Origin: Actinomycetota bacterium
Lineage (GTDB): Bacteria; Actinomycetota; Coriobacteriia; Anaerosomatales; UBA3086
Length of the DNA: 36,299 nucleotides
Direction: 5' to 3'
Assembly (NCBI GenBank): GCA_027859125.1
Contig: JAQIBK010000170.1
Location: 1 to 36,299, forward strand
The position numbers and the translations under genes were made by a program. The notes below the pieces were generated by a model. It was not told where the DNA came from and did no database searches. It was given only the letters and a program-made list of their open reading frames with translations. This document shows positions 17,876 through 26,521 of this stretch, piece by piece (position 1 is the stretch's first letter; every line of letters begins with the position of its first letter).

Positions 17876-20284
17876 CTATCCACGAAGCTCCGCGCCTAGA
17901 TTGCCTGCCACCTTCTTGAGCATACGCTCATACGCCGGAGCAACGTCATCGTCTGAGAGCGTACGATCCGCGGCCCGCCAAGTGAGAGCGATGGCCATGG
18001 ATTTCTTGCCCTCGGGCACACCTGTTCCACGATAGACATCGAACAAGCGGCTGGACTCGAGCAGGTTGCCGCCCGCCTTGCGTATCGCATGCAGCAGGCT
18101 CTCCCCTGCAACGGATTCGTCGACCAGCAGAGCAATATCCATTGTGACCGCCGGCATGCGCGGCACCTCTGTGTACGGGCGAACCTCTTTTGCGGCAGCG
18201 TAGAGCGACTTCAAAGAGAGTTCGAACATGGTCACCGGCGCGTCGACCTCATACGCATCAAGTACCTGCGGATGCACTTCTCCGAGCCAACCGACCATCT
18301 GTCCGCGAACCTGGATCTGCACGCTGCGGCCCGGCTGCAGGAATGGCAACCCCGTCGCCACTGTGCGCCAACCCTCCACGCCCAACTCCTCCATGATGCT
18401 CTCGACGACGCCCTTTCCGTCAAAGAAGCCCAGCTCTACCTCCGGCTCATTCCACTGGGCACGATTCCAGGAACCCGCCAACGCAACTGCGAGAGTCTCT
18501 GTCTCCCGGGCCTGTGCCTTGCCCATGGTGCCCACGTAGGTAGCACCGATCTCGTAGAGGTGCACATCTGGATTTCCTCGGCGGAGGTTGTAGGAGACGG
18601 AACGCAGGAGACCGGCCGCCAACGTGTGCCGCATGACCGCCTGCTCGCCCGACATCGGATTGATGAGCTCGACCGGGACATGACCTTCCGGCACAGGTAT
18701 GCGCAAGCGCTCGGCATCTTCGGGGTCGATGAACGAGTACGTCATGGTCTCGTTGAGACTACCGGCGCGCAGCACGTGGCCGACTCGCTCCCGCCACCGC
18801 TGCACCGAGTTGAGTCCTCCCGCACGGCCGGCAGGTAGTGTGGACTGCACGCGCTCCATTCCCCATACCCTCACGACCTCCTCGACCAGATCGATCTCTC
18901 GCTCGAGATCCGGTCGGAAAGTGGGGACCTGAACGGTAAGGACGTCCTCGCCCTCGACGGTCAAGCCAAGACGCGCCAGTATCGCGCTCATCTCGGCGGA
19001 GGGGATGTCAGTTCCCAGCACCTTGTTCGCATATCCAACACGCAAAGTGAGAGGTCTGGGCTCTGATACGACCGGATATTCGTCGATCACGCCCGGAGCG
19101 ACTTCGCCACCGGCCACTTCAGCGAACAGCGCCGCCGCGCGATCGAGCGCAGCGATGCAACCTGCAGGATCGACACCACGCTCGAAGCGAGTGGACGCCT
19201 CGGAGATCAGCGCCAGCGAGCGGCTAGTATGCGAGACGTTGGGGCCGTCGAAAGACGCCGCCTCGAGCAGGATGTTCACAGTGGAGTCGGTCACCTCCGT
19301 GCTGAGCCCGCCCATGACGCCACCGAGCGCGACCGGTCCGCTTGGATCGGTGATCATGCACATCTCAGTGTTGAGCGCGCGATCCTGGTCGTCGAGCGTC
19401 ACCAGGTGCTCGCCAGACGTGGCCCGCCTCACATGGATGTGCGCCTTGCCGTCCGTATCGACCGCCAGCGTGTCGGCGTCGAAGGCGTGGAGAGGCTGTC
19501 CCAGCTCGTACATCACGTAGTTGGTGACGTCGACCACGTTGCTGACCGACCGCGAACCGGCAGCGGTCACACGCTCCGCGAGCCACTCCGGCGACGGACC
19601 GACCTTGACGTTGCGAATGAGCCTGGCCGTATATCGCGGGCACAGGTCTTGGTCGGCGATGGTCACACGGACGGAATCCGCGATGGGCGCGCCCACCTCG
19701 TCCGGTATCGACGCGGGAACGGATGCCTTGCGACTCGTGATGGCGCCCACCTCGCGTGCAACGCCCGCCATGGACAAGCAGTCGGGTCGGTTGGGCGTGA
19801 CCTCCAGCTCGATCACGGTATCGGACATCTGGTGGTACTCCGCGAACGGGGTACCGATCGGTGCGTCTGCTGGAAGGATCATGAGCCCGTCGGCGTCAGT
19901 ACCGAGTCCAAGCTCGATCGCCGAGCAGTTCATGCCCATGCTGACAACTCCACGCAGCTTGGCCTTCTTGATCTTCATACCGTTGGGGAGCTCCGAGCCC
20001 AATGTGGCCACGGGCACCTTGTCGCCAGCCTCGAAGTTCTGAGCCCCGCACACGATCGTGAGGTTCTCATCGGCACCGACGTCAACGGTGGTCACCCAGA
20101 GCTTGTCGGCTTCGGGATGCTTCTCTCGTGTGACGATCTGTCCGACGAAGACGCCGTCAAGCGCCTCCCCCGTCGTGTGCACGGCCTCTACGGCCGTACC
20201 TGTCATGTCGAGCAGATCCTTGAACTCGCCCAGAGGCAGGTCCACATCCACAAGTTCCTTGAGCCACTTCATCGAGACGCGCAT
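17876..20284 (-). CDS. pheT: Phenylalanine--tRNA ligase beta subunit
   Basis: MRVSMKWLKELVDVDLPLGEFKDLLDMTGTAVE, TPNRPDCLSMAGVAREV, VVDVTNYVMYELGQPLHAFD, GGVMGGLSTEV. Confidence 0.97.
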   Translation of the reverse strand: MRVSMKWLKELVDVDLPLGEFKDLLDMTGTAVEAVHTTGEALDGVFVGQIVTREKHPEADKLWVTTVDVGADENLTIVCGAQNFEAGDKVPVATLGSELPNGMKIKKAKLRGVVSMGMNCSAIELGLGTDADGLMILPADAPIGTPFAEYHQMSDTVIELEVTPNRPDCLSMAGVAREVGAITSRKASVPASIPDEVGAPIADSVRVTIADQDLCPRYTARLIRNVKVGPSPEWLAERVTAAGSRSVSNVVDVTNYVMYELGQPLHAFDADTLAVDTDGKAHIHVRRATSGEHLVTLDDQDRALNTEMCMITDPSGPVALGGVMGGLSTEVTDSTVNILLEAASFDGPNVSHTSRSLALISEASTRFERGVDPAGCIAALDRAAALFAEVAGGEVAPGVIDEYPVVSEPRPLTLRVGYANKVLGTDIPSAEMSAILARLGLTVEGEDVLTVQVPTFRPDLEREIDLVEEVVRVWGMERVQSTLPAGRAGGLNSVQRWRERVGHVLRAGSLNETMTYSFIDPEDAERLRIPVPEGHVPVELINPMSGEQAVMRHTLAAGLLRSVSYNLRRGNPDVHLYEIGATYVGTMGKAQARETETLAVALAGSWNRAQWNEPEVELGFFDGKGVVESIMEELGVEGWRTVATGLPFLQPGRSVQIQVRGQMVGWLGEVHPQVLDAYEVDAPVTMFELSLKSLYAAAKEVRPYTEVPRMPAVTMDIALLVDESVAGESLLHAIRKAGGNLLESSRLFDVYRGTGVPEGKKSMAIALTWRAADRTLSDDDVAPAYERMLKKVAGNLGAELRG

Positions 20285-20332
20285 CTCGTTATCGTCCTTT
20301 CGTATTCTGACCCGTCATGCGGCTTCAACCCC

Positions 20333-21397
20333 TTAGAACTGCCGCAGGAATCGCATGTCGCCTTCCACCAGCATCCGCAAGTCGGGGATGCCGTACTTGA
20401 GCGCAGCAATACGCTCCACTCCCATACCGAAAGCGAATCCGTTGAAGCGATCCGTGTCGACGCCCGCATGACCGAAGACGTTGGGATCGACCATGCCGCA
20501 GCCCAGGATCTCGAGCCATCCGGTTCCCTGGCAGAACCGACAGCCTGCGCCATCGCAGATACCGCATGAGACGTCCACCTCTGCAGACGGCTCCGTGAAC
20601 GGGAAGAAGTGCGGACGGAATCGTGTACGACGGCCCTCACCGAATATCGCCTGAACCACGTGGTCGAGCGTGCCTTTGAGGTCTCCGAACGTGATGTTCT
20701 CATCGACCACGATGCCCTCGACCTGCGTGAACATCGGCAGGTGGCTGGGATCGGCGATGTCTCGCCGATAGACCCGACCCGGAGCGATGATGTAGATGGG
20801 AGGGTCGTTCTCCTCCATGGTGCGGATCTGCACCGGACTGGTGTGAGTGCGAAGCAGAACGTCGGACTGTCCCGTTGCCGACACGACGGCGCCTTCGGAC
20901 CTGTCGCGAACGTAGAAGGTGTCGCTGGCCGAGCGCGCGGGATGATGCGGCGTGTGGTTGAGAGCCGTGAAGTTGTAGTACTCCATCTCAACCTCAGGCC
21001 CCTCGGCAACCGTGTAACCCAGGCCTACGAACACCTCAACGATCTCGCGGGTGATCCGTTGGATCAGATGCTGGTGCCCTTGTGCTCGACGTCGACCCGG
21101 GAGCGTGACGTCCAAAGCTCCGGCATCCATGCGCTCCTGGAGCTCAGTCGCCTCGAGCTCGCTCTTGCGCGAATCGAGAGCAGCCTCGAGTGCCCGCCTC
21201 ACCTCGTTGGAGGTCTTTCCGACAGTAGGTCGCTCCTGGGCTGACAGCGAGCCGAGCCCGCGCAAGACGCCGGTCAGCGAACCTTTCTTGCCCAGATAGG
21301 CGACGCGCACGTCACTCAGCGCTGACGTATCCTGTGCCGACGAAATATCGGTGAGTGCGCGTTCGCGCAACTCATGCAGTTCCTCTACAACTCCCAT
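20333..21397 (-). CDS. pheS: Phenylalanine--tRNA ligase alpha subunit
   Basis: AYLGKKGSLTGVLRGLGSL, GPEVEMEYYNFTALNHTPHHPARSASDTFYV, LLRTHTSPVQIR, GCGMVDPNVFGHAGVD, GMGVERIAALKYGIPDLR. Start set at MGVVEELHEL (21397). Confidence 0.97.
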   Translation of the reverse strand: MGVVEELHELRERALTDISSAQDTSALSDVRVAYLGKKGSLTGVLRGLGSLSAQERPTVGKTSNEVRRALEAALDSRKSELEATELQERMDAGALDVTLPGRRRAQGHQHLIQRITREIVEVFVGLGYTVAEGPEVEMEYYNFTALNHTPHHPARSASDTFYVRDRSEGAVVSATGQSDVLLRTHTSPVQIRTMEENDPPIYIIAPGRVYRRDIADPSHLPMFTQVEGIVVDENITFGDLKGTLDHVVQAIFGEGRRTRFRPHFFPFTEPSAEVDVSCGICDGAGCRFCQGTGWLEILGCGMVDPNVFGHAGVDTDRFNGFAFGMGVERIAALKYGIPDLRMLVEGDMRFLRQF

Positions 21398-21443
21398 GAC
21401 ACCTCTCCGTGAACTCGGTTCCTGAAGGCCTGCTTCACAACCA

Positions 21444-21499
21444 GAAAGGAACCGACACTCGTCACCCGGCAGATACTGCCGAGGACGGGAATCGGTTCC
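21444..21499 (-). terminator. T-box expression-platform terminator
   Basis: Minus strand: GGAACCGA(TTCCCGTCC...GACGAGTG)TCGGTTCC followed by TTTCT; overlaps the T-box antiterminator sequence. Confidence 0.8.
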
Positions 21500-21775
21500 C
21501 GCGGTACCACCTCGATTGGCCTGTTCGCACAGACCCACTCGTTGCGCCGTACTTGCGACGCGCCCGGTCTCTCACACCGTGCAGTCCCTTTATCGGGGGA
21601 TCCGGCTCACCTACTGGGCATCTCGCCGTTCAGCTCGCTGCTGATGGAGTGAACCGTCCACACCGCTCTCGCGAGACCCTTGCAGTCAGAAGGGGGCTCT
21701 CCCTGTAGCGATCGCACCTTGTGTGAGCGTATCTCCGTCATTGCATTATCGTGCTCAATTGGTTCGCTAGTGTAC
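21444..21775 (-). promoter_or_regulatory. T-box leader of pheST, predicted UUC (Phe) specifier
   Basis: Minus strand GAGGTGGTACCGCGGGAACC is the canonical T-box/antiterminator. Upstream Stem-I-like AGGGAGAGCC..., candidate specifier loop GG-TTC-ACTCC (TTC at 21653-21651), then AGTAGGTGAGCCGG. Upstream boundary approximate. Confidence 0.88.
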
Positions 21776-21833
21776 CACCAGCGGAGCGCCCGCACCACAG
21801 ATCAGGAGCCGGTCAACCCAAAGAGTGCATGCG

Positions 21834-22334
21834 TCAGCGCGTCTGTTCGGCGTCCACATAGATCGTCATGCGCACGTAGTCGCCCTCGAGGTCATTGCCG
21901 GCAGTCGCCGGCAGCCCGACCTCGAAGCTCAACTCCTCGCTCTTGCCCGCGCCCACGGTCACAGGAAGCGTGCGCAGCGCACTCATGGCACCGTCGTAAA
22001 CCTCTCGCTCGCCGTGAAGAACCCGCACTGTGAGCGAGTTGTAGAAGTCTGTGATGCCCATCTTCTTGGCGCCGGTCACCACGGCATCCACAACCAGGGT
22101 CCCGTCGTTGACGATCTTCATGGTCCGCGTCGCCGTACCACCGGGAGCCAGACCATCGATGGACAGAGCAGAGGTGGCCGGGATCGAGCTCAGATCCACT
22201 GTCCCCGCTCGAATCACGTTGTCGGGTATCTGCGTCTGCGCCGTGAAGTACGCACTCGCCGTCCCAACAAGTACAGCGAATAGGATTCCCAACGCAAGAA
22301 CGAATGCGCGCTTGTACCGAACTATCCAGCTCAT
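21834..22334 (-). CDS. TasA/camelysin-like (SipW-dependent-type signal peptide) secreted protein
   Basis: MSWIVRYKRAFVLALGILFAVLVGTASAYFTAQTQIPDNVIRAGTVDLS matches the SipW-type signal/TasA N-terminal pattern; beta-rich remainder. Start at M14 of track ORF. Confidence 0.55.
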   Translation of the reverse strand: MSWIVRYKRAFVLALGILFAVLVGTASAYFTAQTQIPDNVIRAGTVDLSSIPATSALSIDGLAPGGTATRTMKIVNDGTLVVDAVVTGAKKMGITDFYNSLTVRVLHGEREVYDGAMSALRTLPVTVGAGKSEELSFEVGLPATAGNDLEGDYVRMTIYVDAEQTR

Positions 22335-22456
22335 GTCAGCGTCCTTCCACGCCCGCCGAGGGGTGGCTCCCAATGTTCACGGCATCCCGCCGTCTCAAGG
22401 GAGTGTGCCTCCAGGCGCTTACCGACAACAGACCAGAATCCGACCACAGGACGCAC

Positions 22457-22484
22457 GAAGGGCTCCGCATGGTGCGAAGCCCTT
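22457..22484 (-). terminator. Putative terminator downstream of rplT
   Basis: Minus strand GGGCTTCGCA-CCA-TGCGGAGCCC (10-bp stem with one wobble); weak U-tract. Confidence 0.55.
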
Positions 22485-22508
22485 CGTCGAAGTCGAGTTG
22501 GTGCCGTG

Positions 22509-22868
22509 TTACGCGGAGATGGCCGTCTTCGCCTTCTCGACGAGCGCTGCAAAGGAAGCCGGATCGTTCACTGCCATGTCAGCGAGGACCTTGCGGTCCA
22601 GACCGATCTCGGCAACGTTCAGACCATGCATGAACTGGGAATAGGACATCCCGCTCAAACGAGCTCCAGCGTTGATACGCGTGATCCAGAGGCGACGAAT
22701 CTCACGCTTCTTGGTGCGACGATCGCGATACTCGTACTGCAGTGAGTGCTGAACCTGCTCTTTGGCAGCACGATAGGAACGGCTCTTCGCGCCGTAATAA
22801 CCCTTGGCACGAGTAAGTACTGTCTTGCGCTTCTTCTTGGCAGATACTGCGCGTTTCACTCTAGGCAT
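22509..22868 (-). CDS. rplT: 50S ribosomal protein L20
   Basis: [39 protein letters not shown]...[26 protein letters not shown]. Confidence 0.98.
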   Translation of the reverse strand: MPRVKRAVSAKKKRKTVLTRAKGYYGAKSRSYRAAKEQVQHSLQYEYRDRRTKKREIRRLWITRINAGARLSGMSYSQFMHGLNVAEIGLDRKVLADMAVNDPASFAALVEKAKTAISA

Positions 22869-22912
22869 TGTCGTTCACTCCTGTCATTCCTACGGTCTCT
22901 AGAAGCGTCGGA

Positions 22913-23110
22913 CTAGCCGATGCCAAGATTCTTCTTGATCACTCTTGTGTCGCTCTTGTGCACGAGAGAATCGGCACGGAACGCACGCTTGCGCTTCGGG
23001 CTCTTCTTCTCGAGGATATGGCTCTTGAACGCGTTGGCGCGCTTGATCTTGCCGCTACCGGTGAGCTTGAACCGCTTCGCGGTACCCTTGTGTGTCTTCA
23101 TCTTCGGCAT
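22913..23110 (-). CDS. rpmI: 50S ribosomal protein L35
   Basis: [45 protein letters not shown]; start at M16 of track ORF. Confidence 0.98.
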   Translation of the reverse strand: MPKMKTHKGTAKRFKLTGSGKIKRANAFKSHILEKKSPKRKRAFRADSLVHKSDTRVIKKNLGIG

Positions 23111-23123
23111 TGGTCTATCTCCC

Positions 23124-23708
23124 TTATTCCGAAGCCTCGACGGCCTGTTCGCCATCCTCGTGCTTCTCGTCCTTCTTTTTCAGCGGCTGCAGCATCATGA
23201 GCATGTTGCGACCCTCGAGCCTTGGCTGACTCTCGATGATCGCCTGATCGACGACCTCTCCAGCAAGACGCTCGAGAATGCTCAGACCACGTTCAGCATG
23301 TGCCATCTCACGACCACGGAACATGATCGTGACCTTGACCCTGGCGCCTGCTTCCAGGAAGCGAAGCACGTGCTTCTTCTTGGTCTGGTAGTCATGCTCG
23401 TCGATCTTGGGCCGAAACTTGATCTCTTTGATCTCGACCTTGGTCTGGTGCTTGCGCGCCTTCTTGGCCTTCATCTCCTGCTCGTACTTGAACTTGCCGA
23501 AATCCATGATGCGGCACACAGGAGGATCCGCACCCGGGGCAACCTCGACCAAGTCGAGGTTCTGGTCATCAGCGATCCGCTGTGCATCAACGGTCTCGAA
23601 GATCCCCAGCTGGGATCCGTCAACTCCGATGAGCCTCACTCGTGGAACGCGAATACGCTCGTTGATCCGGGGATCGTCTGCGCTAATGGGCACTTCACCT
23701 CCATACAT
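23124..23708 (-). CDS. infC: Translation initiation factor IF-3
   Basis: [80 protein letters not shown]. Confidence 0.97.
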   Translation of the reverse strand: MYGGEVPISADDPRINERIRVPRVRLIGVDGSQLGIFETVDAQRIADDQNLDLVEVAPGADPPVCRIMDFGKFKYEQEMKAKKARKHQTKVEIKEIKFRPKIDEHDYQTKKKHVLRFLEAGARVKVTIMFRGREMAHAERGLSILERLAGEVVDQAIIESQPRLEGRNMLMMLQPLKKKDEKHEDGEQAVEASE

Positions 23709-23915
23709 CGCCGGCCCCCCTGAAGGAGCACGACATGGCCTTCAATAACAAAAATCCCGACGGCTATGGCCGACGGGATGCATTCAGGGAGCCTCAAGTG
23801 AGGACCTGAATCCGCTCGACCATGCAGCTGCACTTCTGGCGCCGCTAGGTGGGGACCCTACTTCAAGACCCGCACACGGGCGGGGTCCCACTTCATCTAT
23901 ATGCAGTTGTACAGC
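23709..23915 (-). promoter_or_regulatory. Structured 5' leader of infC-rpmI-rplT (candidate ribosomal-protein/attenuation leader)
   Basis: Roughly 200-nt leader with GTGGGACCC/GGGTCCCCAC pairing, ATTCAGG-CCTC-ACTT-GAGG-CCTGAAT nested hairpin and a terminator hairpin before the infC start. Confidence 0.6.
23750..23779 (-). terminator. Rho-independent terminator inside the infC leader
   Basis: Minus strand ATCCCG-T-CGGC-CATA-GCCG-T-CGGGAT followed by TTTTG. Confidence 0.75.
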
Positions 23916-23921
23916 CTGCAT

Positions 23922-23951
23922 AGTATAGGTGCGTACCGTCGGCTTGTCCAA
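23922..23951 (-). promoter_or_regulatory. Putative promoter of infC-rpmI-rplT
   Basis: Minus strand TTGGAC - 18 bp - TATACT, just after the thrS stop codon. Confidence 0.65.
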
Positions 23952-23973
23952 TCAGGGCTGCATCCTCGTCCGA

Positions 23974-25887
23974 TCAGTCCTTGGCGAGAACCAAACGAAT
24001 GAAGTCGTCCACGCTCATCGCACCGATGTCGCCCTGTGTGCGCTCTCGAACGGATACACCGTCGGACTCGACCTCGTTGTCGCCGATCACGAGCATGTGG
24101 GGCACTTTCTGCTGCTGCGCTTTCGCGATCTTGACGCGCATTGGCTCGCGATCGGCCGAAACATCGACACGGACCCCCGCGGCCTCGAGACGCGCCTTGA
24201 CACTCTCCACATGCTCAAGGTGACGGTCCGCGATCGGGATGATCGTGGCCTGCACCGGCGCGAGCCATATCGGGAACGCGCCCGCATAGTGCTCGATCAG
24301 AATGCCAAAGAAACGCTCCATGCTGCCCAGTATCGTTCGGTGCAGCATGAAAGGACGAGCCTCGTCGTTCTCGGCCGTGCGATAGGTCAGGTCGAAACGC
24401 TCGGGGAAGTTGAAGTCGACCTGGATCGTGGAGCACTGCCACGTACGCCCAATGGCATCACGCAGCTTGATGTCGATCTTGGGACCGTAGAAGGCACCGT
24501 CGCCCTCGTTGATCTCGTAGTCCAGACCACGCTCGGCGCAAGCCGCCTTGAGCGAATCAGTGGCCAGGTCCCACATGGCGTCCTCGCCGATGGACTTCTC
24601 GGGTCGTGTGGAGATCTCGGCGGTATAGGTGAAGTCGAACACCTCGGTGAAGACGTACTCCACGAGCTCGAGCATCTTCACTACCTCGCTCTGCACCTGA
24701 TCCTCCATACAGAAGATGTGCGCGTCGTCCTGCGTGAAGCCGCGGGCCCTGAGCAGTCCATGGACCACACCTGACATCTCGTGGCGATAGACCGTACCGA
24801 ACTCGAACATACGCATGGGAAGATCGCGGTAGGAGCGCACGTCGTTGTCGTAGATCATGACGTGACCCGGGCAGTTCATGGGCTTCACTGCGTACTCGTT
24901 CACCTTGCCGTCGCCCTCGTCGATCTCAAAGAAGTACATGTTCTCTTTGTAGAAGTCATAGTGCCCGGAGATCTTCCAGACGTCGGCCTTGTAGATATGT
25001 GGCGTGATCGCCTCGACGTAGCCTCGCTTGTAGAGCACGTCGCGCAGCCATTCCTGCAGAAGGCGCAGCACGCGAGCACCCTTGGGATGATAGAGAGGCA
25101 GACCTGCGCCGGCGATCTCATGGAACGAGAAGAGGTCGAGTTCCTTGCCCAGCTTGCGATGGTCCCGACGCTCGGCCTCCTCGATACGCGTCAGATGCGC
25201 CTCAAGGTCCTTCTTGTTGAACCAAGCGGTGCCGTAGATGCGCTGCAGCATTGTGCGATCCGAATCACCGCGCCAGTAGGCTCCGGCGACCTTCATGAGC
25301 TTGAACGCCCCGATGCGACCGGTGTGCGGCACGTGGGGTCCACGACAGAGGTCGGTGAAGTTGCCCTGGTTGTAGATGGAGATGATCTCGCCCTCAGGCA
25401 GATCCTCGATGAGCTCACGCTTGTATGGCTGACCGTCGAAAGCGTCCCATGCCTCCAGCTTGTCGAGCTCGCCGCGGTCGAACGGCAACTCCTCGGCCAC
25501 GATCTCACTCATGCGCTCCTCGATCGCCGAGAGATCCTCGGGCGTGAAGGGGCGCTCGACATCGAAATCGTAGTAGAAGCCGTCCTCGATGGACGGACCG
25601 ATACCGAACTTGGTCATTGGGAACAGCGAAGCGACGGCCTCGGCCAGAACGTGCGCTGTCGAGTGACGCAGGATATGAAGGGCCTCGGGACTCCGGTCCG
25701 TGATGATCTCAACCGCAGCTCCATCGGCCACCACATGGTTGACGTCGACCATTGCGCCGTCGATCTTGCCCGCAAGCGCAGCCTGCGCCAGGCGTGGACC
25801 GATCGCTCCGGCAACGTCCAGAATCGTCGCACCCTCGGGAACCTGCTTCTCGCTCCCGTCTGGCAACCTCACCGTGATCTCGACCAT
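23974..25887 (-). CDS. thrS: Threonine--tRNA ligase
   Basis: TGS-like MVEITVRLPDGSEKQVPEGATILDVA, RHSTAHVLAEAV, GPSIEDGFYYDFDVERPFTPEDL, RMFEFGTVYRHEMSGVVHGLLRARGFTQDDAHIFC. Start set at MVEITV (25887), with GAGGAG about 11 nt upstream. Confidence 0.97.
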   Translation of the reverse strand: MVEITVRLPDGSEKQVPEGATILDVAGAIGPRLAQAALAGKIDGAMVDVNHVVADGAAVEIITDRSPEALHILRHSTAHVLAEAVASLFPMTKFGIGPSIEDGFYYDFDVERPFTPEDLSAIEERMSEIVAEELPFDRGELDKLEAWDAFDGQPYKRELIEDLPEGEIISIYNQGNFTDLCRGPHVPHTGRIGAFKLMKVAGAYWRGDSDRTMLQRIYGTAWFNKKDLEAHLTRIEEAERRDHRKLGKELDLFSFHEIAGAGLPLYHPKGARVLRLLQEWLRDVLYKRGYVEAITPHIYKADVWKISGHYDFYKENMYFFEIDEGDGKVNEYAVKPMNCPGHVMIYDNDVRSYRDLPMRMFEFGTVYRHEMSGVVHGLLRARGFTQDDAHIFCMEDQVQSEVVKMLELVEYVFTEVFDFTYTAEISTRPEKSIGEDAMWDLATDSLKAACAERGLDYEINEGDGAFYGPKIDIKLRDAIGRTWQCSTIQVDFNFPERFDLTYRTAENDEARPFMLHRTILGSMERFFGILIEHYAGAFPIWLAPVQATIIPIADRHLEHVESVKARLEAAGVRVDVSADREPMRVKIAKAQQQKVPHMLVIGDNEVESDGVSVRERTQGDIGAMSVDDFIRLVLAKD

Positions 25888-25910
25888 GTGAATCATCACT
25901 CCTCGGCTAA

Positions 25911-25942
25911 ACAAAGCACCCCGCCCTTGTGCGGGCGGGGCG
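25911..25942 (-). terminator. Terminator between PLD_N/zinc-ribbon gene and thrS
   Basis: Minus strand CCCCGCCC-GCACAA-GGGCGGGG TGCTTTGTTT. Confidence 0.7.
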
Positions 25943-25966
25943 ACGGTGAACACTCCCGGCCCAGTA

Positions 25967-26401
25967 CTACTGTTTCGTCTTGCAGTACGGACACACGGTC
26001 CAGCTCAACTTGAGAGCCTTCTCGCATTCGATGCAAGGCTTGCGTAGCCTCTTCATGCAACTGGGGCAGATCAGATAATCGCTCTCGACCGGCTTCTGAC
26101 AGTTGGGACAAGTCTCCATCTGTCGAGTCAGCGCGTTCTCCTTGGCCCGAATCTCCAGATCGCGCTCGCGCACGTCCTCGGCATACTCAGGCGGGCGGAT
26201 CACCAGGTAGATGATCCAGCCGGCAAGGTCGAAGATGAACACGGTGAGTGCCCAGAACCACGGCATCGCACCTCGGCGATCTGCGTCGCGATACGTCCAG
26301 AACGTCAGGGCGATGTGGAACACGATGAAGAACAGCGTGCACAGCTGCCTTGAGAGAATGAACTCACGGCTATCCAGAATCGGAGCCAGCAGGTCGCCCA
26401 T
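25967..26401 (-). CDS. Membrane protein with PLD_N-like hydrophobic region and two C-terminal zinc ribbons
   Basis: Two hydrophobic segments (LCTLFFIVFHIALTFWTYRDADRRG, WFWALTVFIFDLAGWIIYLVIRPPE); four CxxC knuckles CPNC, CPSC, CIEC, CPYC. Start at ATG 26401 with upstream GAAGGGG. Confidence 0.75.
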   Translation of the reverse strand: MGDLLAPILDSREFILSRQLCTLFFIVFHIALTFWTYRDADRRGAMPWFWALTVFIFDLAGWIIYLVIRPPEYAEDVRERDLEIRAKENALTRQMETCPNCQKPVESDYLICPSCMKRLRKPCIECEKALKLSWTVCPYCKTKQ

Positions 26402-26521
26402 GAACACCCCTTCGGTTCTGATGTTGCACCCAAAGCACGTGCGTTGGGCTATGCGGGATTCTACCAGATGAACGGCCGCACGTGCTGTCTTTGGACGCGT
26501 CGGCGCCCTGAACTTCCAAGG

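Noticed and set aside
21409-21708. 99-aa plus-strand ORF upstream of pheS
   Set aside because: It overlays the T-box leader, which explains the sequence better.
25888-25960. Possible thrS T-box
   Set aside because: No TGGNACCGCG-type sequence upstream of thrS; only a simple terminator hairpin is seen.
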